From positions 248,001 through 312,000 of the forward strand of contig NZ_JACXBW010000003.1 of the NCBI RefSeq assembly GCF_014712225.1: a DNA stretch of 64,000 nt, written 5' to 3'. The first letter of the stretch is position 1. Every line of letters begins with the position of its first letter. Of the stretch, positions 50,547 through 60,165 are shown one piece after another. A program made the position numbers and the translations under genes. The notes beneath the pieces were generated by a model. That model saw only the letters and a list, made by a program, of their open reading frames with translations. It did not search any database and was not told the DNA's origin. This stretch comes from Pseudarthrobacter sulfonivorans (GTDB taxonomy: Bacteria > Actinomycetota > Actinomycetes > Actinomycetales > Micrococcaceae).

Positions 50547-51587
50547 TCATGCGTCAGGTCCGGAATCGGCGAGCCCGGGTGCAGGGGTGCCGTAGCCGCG
50601 CAGCCACCGGGAAAGCCGGGCATATGCGTCCGCCCGCACTTCAGCAGGTGAGAGGAAGACGTCATGGAGCGCGCCCTCAATCCGTTCCACCGTAACGGTG
50701 CGCCCCAGCGTGAGCGCCCGGAGGGCGATGATGTTCACGTCCAGTACGGCGTCCGTCCGCCGCATCTCCTCAGTCCAGAACGGCCCGGTGGCGCTGCCCC
50801 GCGAGAGCAGGACCAAAATAGGGATGTCAATGCCCAGTCCCCGGGCCACCTGGGCATGGCCCGACAGGACGGCGCTCAGCCAACCGGCGCGCAGCGGGAA
50901 AGCCATGGGCGGCCGGAACCTGTCGTCAAGGGCCCACTCGCCATCGGCCGAATTGCTGATCGTCCGCCAATAGAATCCCCGTTCGGGCAGCCTCAGGATC
51001 GCCTCGGGCCGAAAGCGCGCCACCGGTCTCACCATCGTGGAGGCTGCGTAGCGGACAAACGCGCTCCCATGCATCTCCAGCCACGGGCTGTTCAGTATCA
51101 GGTGCGAGACTGCTCCCGGGTGGCGGCTGACCCACAAGGCAGCCACCAGGCCGCCGGTGGAATGGCCCATGAGCGCCAGCTGCGGTTCGTCCGGGCCGCC
51201 CGGATCGGCCCGGATGATGGCCATGGCCTGGCCGATTTCGGCGTCGTAGTCTGCCAGGTCTGCGACGTAGCCGCCCGGCGCCTCGGGGCGCAGGCTGCGC
51301 CCGTGGTTATGCATGTCCAACGCGTAGAACTCGTATCCGGTGCTCGTCCAGAAGCGCGCAAGGTCAGCGTTGAAGAAATAGTCGCTCCAGCCATGCAGGA
51401 ACAACACCGTCCGTCGTGGTCGCTGCTGTGTGCCAGGGTGTTGCCTGGCGCGCTGATCCGTGTCGGTCCCGCCCATGCCGGGGCGAAATCGAACCAGCGT
51501 CGCGGTCCGCAGGACGCCGTCGGCTCCCGATGCCTCGAACGTGCACGCTTCGAAGCCCGCACCGAGGATGTCAGGCTGCCACTCCAT
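50547..51587 (-). CDS. Alpha/beta hydrolase, monoacylglycerol-lipase/lysophospholipase-like
   Basis: Serine hydrolase of the S33/hydrolase_4 type, 346 residues. HGWSDYFFNADLARF is the oxyanion segment (near residue 75), GHSTGG the nucleophile elbow (near 155) and GALHDVFLSP carries the catalytic His near the end. YALDMHNHGRSLRPE is typical of the monoglyceride-lipase branch. Unusual are two inserts rich in Gln and Arg before the domain (DTDQRARQHPGTQQRPRR). No signal peptide. ATG 51587 (MEWQPDILGAG) fits better than the longer frame. It is divergent from pyrD, with 75 bases between them. Confidence 0.85.
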   Translation of the reverse strand: MEWQPDILGAGFEACTFEASGADGVLRTATLVRFRPGMGGTDTDQRARQHPGTQQRPRRTVLFLHGWSDYFFNADLARFWTSTGYEFYALDMHNHGRSLRPEAPGGYVADLADYDAEIGQAMAIIRADPGGPDEPQLALMGHSTGGLVAALWVSRHPGAVSHLILNSPWLEMHGSAFVRYAASTMVRPVARFRPEAILRLPERGFYWRTISNSADGEWALDDRFRPPMAFPLRAGWLSAVLSGHAQVARGLGIDIPILVLLSRGSATGPFWTEEMRRTDAVLDVNIIALRALTLGRTVTVERIEGALHDVFLSPAEVRADAYARLSRWLRGYGTPAPGLADSGPDA

Positions 51588-51662
51588 GGCTTTATGGTAG
51601 CCGGGCAGCCTTCTGTAACGGCCCGGTTTGGTCTGCACCGCCCAAGACGGAAAACTAGAGCC

Positions 51663-52733
<1,071 letters not shown>

Positions 52734-52751
52734 GTGCTGAACGGCAGAAAA

Positions 52752-52780
52752 AATCCCCGGCGGTCCGTCCGCCGGGGATT
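52752..52780. terminator. Bidirectional terminator between pyrD and DUF3043 gene
   Basis: A 12-base stem, AATCCCCGGCGG (52752-52763) with CCGCCGGGGATT (52769-52780), has A-run on the left and TTTAT on the right. It separates the convergent genes. Confidence 0.88.
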
Positions 52781-52817
52781 TATGCTCACGAGGAGCTGAT
52801 AGGTCAAGGCCAGCCGG

Positions 52818-53420
52818 TCAGGAGGGGTACTGACCGCGCTTCACGAGCGGCTTCGGCAGCCGCAGTTTGCGGAACTGCAGCGAACGCATTGAGCCGTACC
52901 AGACGGTACCGCGCTCGACTTCACCGAACTTGGCCGTGAGTTTCTTGCGGAGCTGGCGGGACAGGATGAACACGTCGACAAAAACAGCCAGGAACATCAC
53001 CCAGAAGCCGCCCAGGACATAAACCATCTGCTCGCTGGACGCCGGCACAAGCAGGGAGATAATCACAAACACCAGGGCCCCGAACATCAGGTATTCGCCG
53101 AGGCTGAAGCGCGCATCGACGTAGTCGCGGGCATAACGCTTCTGCGGGCCCTTATCGCGCAGGGGCAGGAACTTCTCGTCACCGGTGTCCAGGGCCTGGC
53201 GCATTTTGGCCCGCTGGTCCTGAACAGCCTGGCGCTCAGCCGCCTTGGACGCCTTTCGGTCCTCCGGCACCAGGGGCCTCTTTCGGGCCGCCTCCTGGGC
53301 TTTGCGTTTGGGCGTTGGCGCACCCTTGCCAAACGCGGCATCCTGCCGGGCTGCCGCTTCAGCGGCCTGCTGGTCTATTGATTCCTGCGCCGTAGGCGCT
53401 TCCTTTTTACGTCCGAACAC
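52818..53420 (-). CDS. DUF3043 domain membrane protein
   Basis: Actinobacterial protein of unknown function, 200 residues. A highly charged N-terminal half (MFGRKKEAPTAQE.. KRKAQEAARKRPLVPEDRK) leads to GPQKRYARDYVDARFSLGEYLMFGALVFVIISLLV, the DUF3043 signature, and two membrane helices (about 108-127 and 133-152). It ends with a basic, probably cytoplasmic tail. Convergent with pyrD; its start faces the dipeptidase gene 53 bases away. Confidence 0.88.
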   Translation of the reverse strand: MFGRKKEAPTAQESIDQQAAEAAARQDAAFGKGAPTPKRKAQEAARKRPLVPEDRKASKAAERQAVQDQRAKMRQALDTGDEKFLPLRDKGPQKRYARDYVDARFSLGEYLMFGALVFVIISLLVPASSEQMVYVLGGFWVMFLAVFVDVFILSRQLRKKLTAKFGEVERGTVWYGSMRSLQFRKLRLPKPLVKRGQYPS

Positions 53421-53473
53421 TTGAACAGAATACCTTGCGGCCTAATGGATTCCGCGCGGGTATTGTGATCGCC

Positions 53474-54934
53474 ATGACACCCAATCCAGCGCCAACGCCC
53501 TACGACGCCAGAACGCCCGACGCCGACACCCCCGGCTCAGGCCCCTCCGTCCGATCCGTCGACGGGGCCGGGCTGCGGCAGGCCGTGGCCAGTTCCTTCG
53601 ATACCACCCTGAGCCGGCTCAAGGATCTTGTGGCCATACCCGGCATCGCGTGGCCAAGTTTCGATCCGGCACCCTTGGATGCCAGCGCCGCTGCCGTGGC
53701 AGACCTGCTCCGCAACGCAGGGCTGGACGAAGTCCAGATCCTCCGCAGCAACAAGGAAGACGGCACCCCAGGAGGGCCCGCCGTCGTCGCTCGGCGTCAG
53801 GCCGCGGCAGGGAAACCGACCATCCTGCTCTACGCCCACCATGACGTACAGCCTCCGGGGGATCCCGGGCTCTGGGAGTCCGAGCCGTTTGCCGCCGTCG
53901 AACGCAACGGAAGGCTGTACGGGCGCGGCGCTGCTGACGACAAGGCCGGGATCATGGCCCACGTGGCGGCCTACACTGCGGCATCCGAGGTCCTGGGCAA
54001 GGAGTTCGGCCTCGGCGTCACATTCTTTTTCGAAGGCGAAGAGGAAGCCGGCTCACCCACGTTCCGCACGTTCCTCGAAACGAACCGGGAGCTGCTTCGG
54101 GCCGACGTGATTGTTGTTGCAGACTCCAGTAACTGGAAAGTGGGCGTACCGGCCCTGACCACCAGCCTGCGCGGCCTCGTGGACGGCACCATTGAAGTCC
54201 AGGTGCTGGAACATGCTGTCCATTCGGGAATGTTCGGCGGCCCGGTGCTGGATGCGCCCACCCTGCTGTCCCGGCTGATCGCCACACTCCACGACGCCGA
54301 GGGCAACGTGGCCATCGACGGTCTGGTGGGCTATGACAACGCCGGCGTGGACCTCACGGAAGCGGAGTACCGTACTGATTCGTCAGTGCTCGACGGCGTC
54401 CGGCTGGCTGGCACGGGAAGCATCGCCGCGCGTCTTTGGACCAAGCCGGCCCTGTCCATTATCGGGTTCGACGCCCCGGCGGTTGACGTGGCATCCAACA
54501 CCCTCCTGCCGCGGGCCCGCGCCAAGTTCAGCCTCCGGTTGGCTCCCGGTCAGGAGCCGGCAGCGGCCATGGATGCCGTACGGCGGCACGTCGAAGCCAA
54601 CGCACCCTTTGGCGCGAAGGTCGTGTTCACACCCGGGGAGAGCGGCAATTCGTTCCTCGCCGATACGTCGTCGGCAGCGGCGAAGTCCGCCATGTGGGCG
54701 CTGGGGGAGGCCTGGGGCGTCCCTGCGGTGGAGATGGGCATCGGCGGATCGATCCCGTTCATCTCCGACCTGGTGGACCTGTACCCCGATGTTCAGATCC
54801 TGGTCACGGGCGTGGAGGACCCTGATTCACGCGCGCACAGCGCCAACGAGTCGCTGCACATCGGCGACTTCAAGAACGCCGTCGTTGCCGAAGCATTGCT
54901 TCTGGCGCGGCTCAATGCCGACGGGCTCGCGTGA
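53474..54934 (+). CDS. M20 family dipeptidase
   Basis: Zinc-dependent peptidase that probably splits dipeptides. Family blocks are ILLYAHHDVQPPG (first zinc His and Asp, near residue 118), YGRGAADDKAGIMAHVAA (bridging Asp, near 150) and FFEGEEEAGSP (catalytic Glu pair, near 188). A dimerisation domain sits between, and IGGSIPFISDLVDLYP and RAHSANESLHIGDF near the end carry the last ligand. Length is 486 residues. ATG 53474 has no ribosome-binding site, but TATTGT (53461-53466) lies seven bases upstream, so a leaderless mRNA is possible. Confidence 0.9.
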   Translation: MTPNPAPTPYDARTPDADTPGSGPSVRSVDGAGLRQAVASSFDTTLSRLKDLVAIPGIAWPSFDPAPLDASAAAVADLLRNAGLDEVQILRSNKEDGTPGGPAVVARRQAAAGKPTILLYAHHDVQPPGDPGLWESEPFAAVERNGRLYGRGAADDKAGIMAHVAAYTAASEVLGKEFGLGVTFFFEGEEEAGSPTFRTFLETNRELLRADVIVVADSSNWKVGVPALTTSLRGLVDGTIEVQVLEHAVHSGMFGGPVLDAPTLLSRLIATLHDAEGNVAIDGLVGYDNAGVDLTEAEYRTDSSVLDGVRLAGTGSIAARLWTKPALSIIGFDAPAVDVASNTLLPRARAKFSLRLAPGQEPAAAMDAVRRHVEANAPFGAKVVFTPGESGNSFLADTSSAAAKSAMWALGEAWGVPAVEMGIGGSIPFISDLVDLYPDVQILVTGVEDPDSRAHSANESLHIGDFKNAVVAEALLLARLNADGLA

Positions 54935-55010
54935 GCCGCCCCCGCTGATGCTGCTGGCCAGCCCTACCGGGAACAAATGACCGGATGCCAACGGTTACGT
55001 TTGCAGTTAG

Positions 55011-55042
55011 AGCTACACGTCCGACCGAAGTAGCATGTAGCT
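55011..55042. promoter_or_regulatory. Inverted repeat upstream of erpA
   Basis: AGCTACA (55011-55017) and TGTAGCT (55036-55042) form a 7-base inverted repeat over 18 bases, 74 bases before the erpA start. It may be an operator; I do not recognise the regulator. Confidence 0.3.
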
Positions 55043-55115
55043 ATAGCCCATACCGTATCTGTAGGGGCAGGCGCCGCTGACGCGGAGCCGCCAGGACCGT
55101 CCAAAGGTAGGCCAA

Positions 55116-55505
55116 ATGAGCACCGCAACCAACGAGAACACCACTGAAACCGCAGCCGCTGCCAGCGATGAACTGGCCGCGCACGAGGTCAAATTGACCG
55201 ACGTCGCTGCAGGGAAGGTCCGCAGCCTGCTGGAGCAGGAGGGCCGTACGGACCTCCGCCTCCGTGTTGCCGTCCAGCCCGGCGGCTGCTCGGGCCTCAT
55301 CTACCAGCTCTACTTCGACGAGCGTCTCCTCGACGGCGATGCCGTCCGTGACTACGACGGCGTTGAAGTTGTGGTCGACAAGATGAGCGTGCCTTACCTC
55401 AGCGGTGCGAGCATCGACTTCGAAGACACCATCTCCAAGCAGGGTTTCACCATTGACAACCCCAACGCCGGAGGCTCCTGCGCATGTGGTGATTCATTCC
55501 ACTGA
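55116..55505 (+). CDS. erpA: Iron-sulfur cluster insertion protein ErpA / HesB type
   Basis: A-type carrier that passes Fe-S clusters to target proteins. The three cluster cysteines are seen in QPGGCSGLIYQLYFDE (near residue 65) and GGSCACGDSFH at the C-terminus. The first 25 residues are a Thr/Ala/Glu-rich extension. Length is 129 residues. It stands on its own between the dipeptidase gene and ctaC; the Rieske protein encoded nearby is a plausible client. Confidence 0.92.
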   Translation: MSTATNENTTETAAAASDELAAHEVKLTDVAAGKVRSLLEQEGRTDLRLRVAVQPGGCSGLIYQLYFDERLLDGDAVRDYDGVEVVVDKMSVPYLSGASIDFEDTISKQGFTIDNPNAGGSCACGDSFH

Positions 55506-55691
55506 CCCGGTCCTTTCGCCCGATGCCGGCGCCTGCTTTCCGTCCGCCAAAAACGGCACGACGGCACGGCGCCGACATGTGGGCGAAAAGCCCGGCGGAG
55601 CGGTAAGCTCTACACCGAGTAGTAAAACTTTTAGTGTGCCCGGAAGGCCATAGAGCCGCCGGGCAACAGCAACAAGTAGGAAGGGCCGTCT

Positions 55692-56564
55692 GTGAGTTCG
55701 CAGAACCGAACCGGCAGCCGACGCAAAACGATCACATCGATCTCAGGCTTGGCAGTTGCCGGCGCGTTGGTTTTGACTGGATGTTCGCCAGAGGTATCGA
55801 GGGGGTGGCTGCCCACCGAGCGTGGCACCACCAATCACACTGACCGGATCATGGACCTCTGGGTCAACTCATGGATTGCCGCCCTCGTTGTGGGCATCAT
55901 TACGTGGGGCTTGATCGTCTGGTGCCTTGTTGCCTACCGCCGCCGCAAGGGGACCGTAGGGTTCCCCAAGCAGATCAGCTTCAACCTCCCGCTTGAGGTG
56001 TTCTACCTGACCATTCCGATCTTCATGGTCCTGGTGTTCTTCTACTTCACTGACCGCGACCAGCAGGCCATCGATGACCGCTCACAGCCGGCAGATGTCG
56101 TAGTCGACGTCCGTGGCAAGCAGTGGGCATGGGACTTCAACTACAAGTCCGGCAATGTCGTCGAGGAGGACCTCTACGAAGCAGGCGTCCAGGCGCACCT
56201 GACGGGCAACGCCATCGACAAGGAAGCTCTTCCGACGCTCTACTTGCCGGTTAACAAGTCCGTTGACCTGGAACTCAACTCACGCGACGTCATCCACTCT
56301 TTCTGGGTTCCCGCCTTCCTCCAGAAGCGCGACATGATCCCGGGCAAGACCAACTACATCCGGTTCACTCCCACTAAAGAGGGAACCTATGACGGCAAAT
56401 GCGCAGAACTCTGCGGCGAGTACCACTCCGAAATGCTGTTCCGCGTGAAGGTTGTCTCCGAAGCTGAATTCCAGGCTCACATGGACAAACTCAAGGCCGC
56501 AGGAAACACGGGCCTCCTCGGCGCAGAGTATGACCGCAACCCGAACCTGAACGAAACGAAGTAG
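55692..56564 (+). CDS. ctaC: Cytochrome c oxidase subunit II
   Basis: Subunit of the aa3 oxidase that receives electrons through CuA. The N-terminal signal ends in a lipobox, ALVLTGC (Cys near residue 33). Two membrane helices follow (about 60-82 and 103-122). The soluble domain has [14 protein letters not shown] and the CuA site [13 protein letters not shown] (near 242), with the first His in [10 protein letters not shown]. Length is 290 residues. GTG start behind AGGAAGGG. First gene of ctaC-ctaD-ctaF. Confidence 0.96.
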   Translation: MSSQNRTGSRRKTITSISGLAVAGALVLTGCSPEVSRGWLPTERGTTNHTDRIMDLWVNSWIAALVVGIITWGLIVWCLVAYRRRKGTVGFPKQISFNLPLEVFYLTIPIFMVLVFFYFTDRDQQAIDDRSQPADVVVDVRGKQWAWDFNYKSGNVVEEDLYEAGVQAHLTGNAIDKEALPTLYLPVNKSVDLELNSRDVIHSFWVPAFLQKRDMIPGKTNYIRFTPTKEGTYDGKCAELCGEYHSEMLFRVKVVSEAEFQAHMDKLKAAGNTGLLGAEYDRNPNLNETK

Positions 56565-56574
56565 GGGGAGCGAC

Positions 56575-58302
56575 GTGGCTACTTACACCCAATCCGCACC
56601 TGTGGGGACCCTTGAGGCTCCCGTAGTTCCGAAATCCAAGGGACGCATCGTCGTCAACTGGATCACCTCCACAGACCACAAGACCATCGGGTACATGTAC
56701 CTGATCGCGTCGTTTGTGTTCTTCTGCCTGGGCGGCGTTATGGCGCTGCTGATCCGTGCCGAGCTGTTCGAGCCCGGCATGCAGATCCTGCAGACCAAAG
56801 AGCAGTACAACCAGCTGTTCACGATGCACGGCACCGTGATGCTGCTGATGTTCGCCACCCCGCTGTTCGCGGGCTTCACGAACGTGATCATGCCGCTGCA
56901 GATTGGCGCGCCTGACGTTGCGTTCCCGCGGCTGAATGCACTGGCGTTCTGGTTCTTCCTCTTCGGCTCCACCATCGCCGTGTCCGGCTTCATCACCCCC
57001 CAGGGTGCTGCTTCCTTCGGCTGGTTCGCCTACGCCCCGCTGTCGAACACCACCTTCAGCCCGGGCATCGGCGGTGACCTGTGGGTCTTCGGCCTGGCGC
57101 TGTCCGGTTTCGGCACGATCCTCGGTGCGGTCAACTTCATCACCACCATCATCTGCATGCGTGCGCCGGGCATGACCATGTGGCGCATGCCGATCTTCAC
57201 CTGGAACGCCCTGATCACGTCCATCCTGGTCCTCATGGCGTTCCCGCCACTGGCGGCGGCTTTGTTCGCACTGGGTGCGGATCGCAGGTTTGGTGCGCAC
57301 ATCTTTGACCCGGAAAACGGCGGCGCCGTTCTCTGGCAGCACCTGTTCTGGTTCTTCGGGCACCCCGAGGTCTACATCATTGCGCTGCCGTTCTTCGGCA
57401 TCGTTTCGGAGATCTTCCCGGTCTTCAGCCGCAAGCCGATCTTCGGCTACAAGGGCCTGGTCTACGCCACCATCGCCATCGCTGCCCTGTCCGTGACCGT
57501 GTGGGCCCACCACATGTACGTCACCGGTTCGGTGCTGCTGCCGTTCTTCGCCTTCATGACCATGCTCATCGCGGTGCCCACCGGCGTGAAGTTCTTCAAC
57601 TGGATCGGCACCATGTGGCGGGGGTCGTTGACGTTCGAAACCCCGATGCTGTGGAGCATCGGCTTCCTGGTCACGTTCCTCTTCGGTGGCCTGACGGGCA
57701 TTATCCTGGCTTCGCCGCCGCTGGACTTCCACGTCTCGGATTCCTATTTCGTGGTGGCTCACTTCCACTACGTGGTCTTCGGCACCGTGGTCTTCGCGAT
57801 GTTCGCCGGCTTCTACTTCTGGTGGCCGAAGTGGACGGGCAAGATGCTCAACGAGCGCCTCGGCAAGATCCACTTCTGGCTGCTGTTCCTGGGCTTCCAC
57901 GGAACGTTCCTCATCCAGCACTGGCTGGGCGTCGAGGGCATGCCGCGCCGGTACGCCGACTACCTGGTGGAGGACAACTTCACCTGGATGAACCAGTTCT
58001 CCACCATCGCGTCGTTCGTTCTGGGCGCCTCGCTGATCCCGTTCTTCTGGAACGTCTACATCACCTGGCGCAGCAATGAAAAGGTTGAGGTGGATGACCC
58101 GTGGGGCTTCGGCGCCTCGCTGGAGTGGGCCACCTCGTGCCCGCCGCCGCGGCACAACTTCACGTCCCTGCCGCGCATCCGGTCGGAGCGTCCCGCCCTG
58201 GACCTGCACCACCCGGAGCTCTCCCAGGTACACACCGTCGAGTCGCCTGCTCCCGCAGCAGCTGTGCTCGGTAACGCCGACCAGAAGGATACAGCGCAGT
58301 GA
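56575..58302 (+). CDS. ctaD: Cytochrome c oxidase subunit I
   Basis: Catalytic subunit with heme a and the heme a3-CuB centre, about twelve helices. Ligands are visible: [11 protein letters not shown] (heme a), [13 protein letters not shown] with the His-Tyr pair (CuB, near residue 262), WAHHMYVTG (CuB, near 308) and [10 protein letters not shown] (heme a3 and a, near 395). Length is 575 residues. GTG start with GGGGGAGCG upstream, 10 bases after ctaC. The stop overlaps ctaF. Confidence 0.98.
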   Translation: MATYTQSAPVGTLEAPVVPKSKGRIVVNWITSTDHKTIGYMYLIASFVFFCLGGVMALLIRAELFEPGMQILQTKEQYNQLFTMHGTVMLLMFATPLFAGFTNVIMPLQIGAPDVAFPRLNALAFWFFLFGSTIAVSGFITPQGAASFGWFAYAPLSNTTFSPGIGGDLWVFGLALSGFGTILGAVNFITTIICMRAPGMTMWRMPIFTWNALITSILVLMAFPPLAAALFALGADRRFGAHIFDPENGGAVLWQHLFWFFGHPEVYIIALPFFGIVSEIFPVFSRKPIFGYKGLVYATIAIAALSVTVWAHHMYVTGSVLLPFFAFMTMLIAVPTGVKFFNWIGTMWRGSLTFETPMLWSIGFLVTFLFGGLTGIILASPPLDFHVSDSYFVVAHFHYVVFGTVVFAMFAGFYFWWPKWTGKMLNERLGKIHFWLLFLGFHGTFLIQHWLGVEGMPRRYADYLVEDNFTWMNQFSTIASFVLGASLIPFFWNVYITWRSNEKVEVDDPWGFGASLEWATSCPPPRHNFTSLPRIRSERPALDLHHPELSQVHTVESPAPAAAVLGNADQKDTAQ

Positions 58303-58700
58303 AAATTGAGTCTTGGATCTTTGGAGCCGGCGTCTTCTTCTTCGTCCCGGTCGCCTTGGTTTACGGGTTCCTGACGCACTGGATGGAGCCGGTTGGCCTG
58401 CTCGGCGTCCTGCTCGTCGCGGGCCTGTCGGGAATGATCGGCGCGTATCTCGGCTTTACCGGCCGTCGTGTCGGTATGCGTCCCGAGGATCGCAGCGACG
58501 CTGAAATCCATGAGGGTGCCGGCGAGCAGGGGCACTTTAGCCCTTGGAGCTGGTGGCCGCTGGTTTTGGGTCTTTCATGCGCCGGTGGCTTCCTCGGCCT
58601 GGCAGTCGGATGGTGGATCGTGTTCATCGCTGCCGGCCTTGCCGTGGTTGCACTCGTGGGCTGGGTCTTCGAATACAGCCGTGGAGACCACGCGCACTAG
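58299..58700 (+). CDS. ctaF: Cytochrome c oxidase subunit IV, actinobacterial CtaF
   Basis: Small membrane subunit of the actinobacterial bcc-aa3 supercomplex, 133 residues. Four helices are visible (about 3-22, 27-49, 87-104, 106-125). [23 protein letters not shown] and the loop [34 protein letters not shown] are typical of CtaF. It overlaps ctaD by four bases. Confidence 0.94.
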   Translation: MKIESWIFGAGVFFFVPVALVYGFLTHWMEPVGLLGVLLVAGLSGMIGAYLGFTGRRVGMRPEDRSDAEIHEGAGEQGHFSPWSWWPLVLGLSCAGGFLGLAVGWWIVFIAAGLAVVALVGWVFEYSRGDHAH

Positions 58701-58738
58701 GTTCTGCTGGTCCGGTCCCGGCCTTAGCATCAGAAAAA

Positions 58739-58776
58739 AAACGCTGGGCCCCACCTTCGGGTGGGGCCCAGCGTTT
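58739..58776 (+). terminator. Strong rho-independent terminator after ctaF
   Basis: A 17-base stem (58739-58755 with 58760-58776) is capped by a TTCG tetraloop. The outer right arm ends TTT. A run of eight A on the left lets it work for leftward transcription from the HPr gene as well. Confidence 0.93.
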
Positions 58777-58831
58777 CTCGTTTTGCGGTAGGCCGTTGCT
58801 TTGGTGCCCGCGCCTGCTGCCACAGGTGCCG

Positions 58832-59146
58832 TCAGATCACCCGGGATGGGCCCTGGGCGGCCCCCTGAGCCTCAAGTAGCGCTGCCAGCACCTGGAGGGC
58901 GTTCTCGATTTCTTCGGGTCTGGTGGTGCCGCTGAGGGATTCTTCAGGGACTGAAAGCTCCACCTCACAGCCGAACGGAAAATCAGCGGTCATCACTTCG
59001 AGCAGTGATCTGGCATCGACGCCCTGGATTCCCGCTTTCCGGATGCTGACGGGAAGACCTGTGGCTGTGACGGCCCGGACGAATTCCGCCGCTGGACGGG
59101 CATGCAATCCGATCGCAGCCGAAACCACGGCCTTCTGAACTGGCAA
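58832..59146 (-). CDS. ptsH: Phosphocarrier protein HPr
   Basis: Carrier of the sugar phosphotransferase system that passes phosphate from enzyme I to the sugar-specific enzymes. TTG 59146, with GAGGAG five bases upstream, gives MPVQKAVVSAAIGLHARPAA and puts the active His at residue 15, exactly as in HPr. A Ser at residue 47 (ARSLLEV) stands at the regulatory serine position. Length is 104 residues, with a tail of about 12 beyond the usual 88-92. It is divergent from a DasR-like regulator, with a dre-type palindrome between them. A TATATT -10 box is on the minus strand at 59206-59201. Confidence 0.92.
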   Translation of the reverse strand: MPVQKAVVSAAIGLHARPAAEFVRAVTATGLPVSIRKAGIQGVDARSLLEVMTADFPFGCEVELSVPEESLSGTTRPEEIENALQVLAALLEAQGAAQGPSRVI

Positions 59147-59250
59147 AGCGTCTCCTCTGTCCTGACGGTCCCGCCCGCCACCTGCTGAAATTTCCAATCC
59201 AATATAGCGCCCTCCCGGCCCTCTCACGAACACGAGCGCTTCTTGTGGCC

Positions 59251-59260
59251 GGTCTAGACC
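59251..59260. promoter_or_regulatory. Candidate DasR-type operator (dre-like)
   Basis: The palindrome GGTCTAGACC is identical to the core of the Streptomyces DasR site (dre, T-GGTCTAGACC-A). It lies 105 bases from the HPr start and 56 bases from the GntR-gene start. It covers the place where the -35 box of the GntR gene would be, if TAAGAT at 59276-59281 is its -10 box. The outer bases (GGCC on the left, TCCT on the right) do not extend the palindrome. Confidence 0.75.
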
Positions 59261-59315
59261 TCCTCAACGTTGGTTTAAGATTGAAGGGTGAAGATCGAAG
59301 CAGGAATGACACGCC

Positions 59316-60107
59316 GTGGCCACTAAAGCCGAGGGCATCCGGGGCGAGATAGACCGAAGCAGCGGTGCAGCCATCTACATCCAGCTCCGGGAAATCCTGC
59401 GGGCTTACATCAGCGAATCCTGTCCGCCGGGATCTGCCTTACCGTCGGAGCGCGATCTTGCCCTGCGGTTCGGCCTTGCGCGAATGACAGTCCGGCAGGC
59501 CATCGACGCCCTCGTCGGTGAAGAGGTGATCGAGCGGGTAGTTGGGCTCGGCACTTTTGTCCGCAAGCCAAAACTCGATCTGCAGGTCAAGCTGACCTCC
59601 TATAGCGAGGAGATGCAGCGCCGCGGCATGGTTCCGGCGGCGAAGGTCCTCAGCTTCGAGCAGATCGGTGCCAGTGCCTTCCTCGCACGGGAACTCCAGG
59701 TGGAGGAGGGGACGCCCCTGGTACGGTTCCGGCGGCTGTTGCTGGCTGACGGCGAGCCCATGAGCGTGGATGAGAACTTCATCCCCGCTCAGCGCGTGCC
59801 AGGATTGCTCGACAGCGAGCCTCCCACTTCCCTGTACAACGTCCTGAGCGAGCAGTTCGGCCTGGTCATGGAGTGGGGAGAGGACATGATCGAGGCGACG
59901 GCAGCGTCCCCTTCCACGGCCCGCCTGCTCAACGTCGACGTCGGCACCCCACTGCTTAAAATCCAGCGGCACGCGTTTGTGGCGCGTGCCATGGTGGACT
60001 ATTCGGTTTCCTACTACAGGGCGGACCGCTACAAGCTCTGGGTCCCTCTCCAGCGGCCGGGAGCCCGTACCGCACGGAATCATTCCTCCGGATACCGCGG
60101 CAACTGA
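59316..60107 (+). CDS. GntR/HutC-family regulator, DasR-like
   Basis: Winged-helix regulator of the HutC branch with a UTRA effector domain, 263 residues. The DNA-binding part is AAIYIQLREILRAYISESCPPGSALPSERDLALRFGLARMTVRQAIDALVGEEVIERVVGLGTFV (residues 18-82). UTRA covers about 90-245 (LQVKLTSYSEEMQRRGMVPAAKVL). DasR and relatives bind glucosamine or N-acetylglucosamine phosphates. The dre-like palindrome upstream and the divergent HPr gene support a DasR role. GTG start with AGGA 10 bases upstream. Name not assigned because paralogues exist. Confidence 0.85.
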   Translation: MATKAEGIRGEIDRSSGAAIYIQLREILRAYISESCPPGSALPSERDLALRFGLARMTVRQAIDALVGEEVIERVVGLGTFVRKPKLDLQVKLTSYSEEMQRRGMVPAAKVLSFEQIGASAFLARELQVEEGTPLVRFRRLLLADGEPMSVDENFIPAQRVPGLLDSEPPTSLYNVLSEQFGLVMEWGEDMIEATAASPSTARLLNVDVGTPLLKIQRHAFVARAMVDYSVSYYRADRYKLWVPLQRPGARTARNHSSGYRGN

Positions 60108-60111
60108 CGGC

Positions 60112-60152
60112 AATGGGAAGGCCCCGGTCCATTGGACCGGGGCCTTCCCATT
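60112..60152. terminator. Bidirectional terminator between the GntR gene and qcrB
   Basis: A perfect 19-base stem (60112-60130 with 60134-60152; outer arm AATGGGAAGG) has a 3-base ATT loop. It lies between convergent genes. No long T-run follows, but stem strength and placement make a terminator likely. Confidence 0.85.
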
Positions 60153-60165
60153 ACTGCTTGGCTGA

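Noticed and set aside
50664..51662. A long upstream extension of the pyrD frame
   Set aside because: It runs antisense through the alpha/beta hydrolase gene, which has a complete catalytic triad; the pyrD family start is at 51663.
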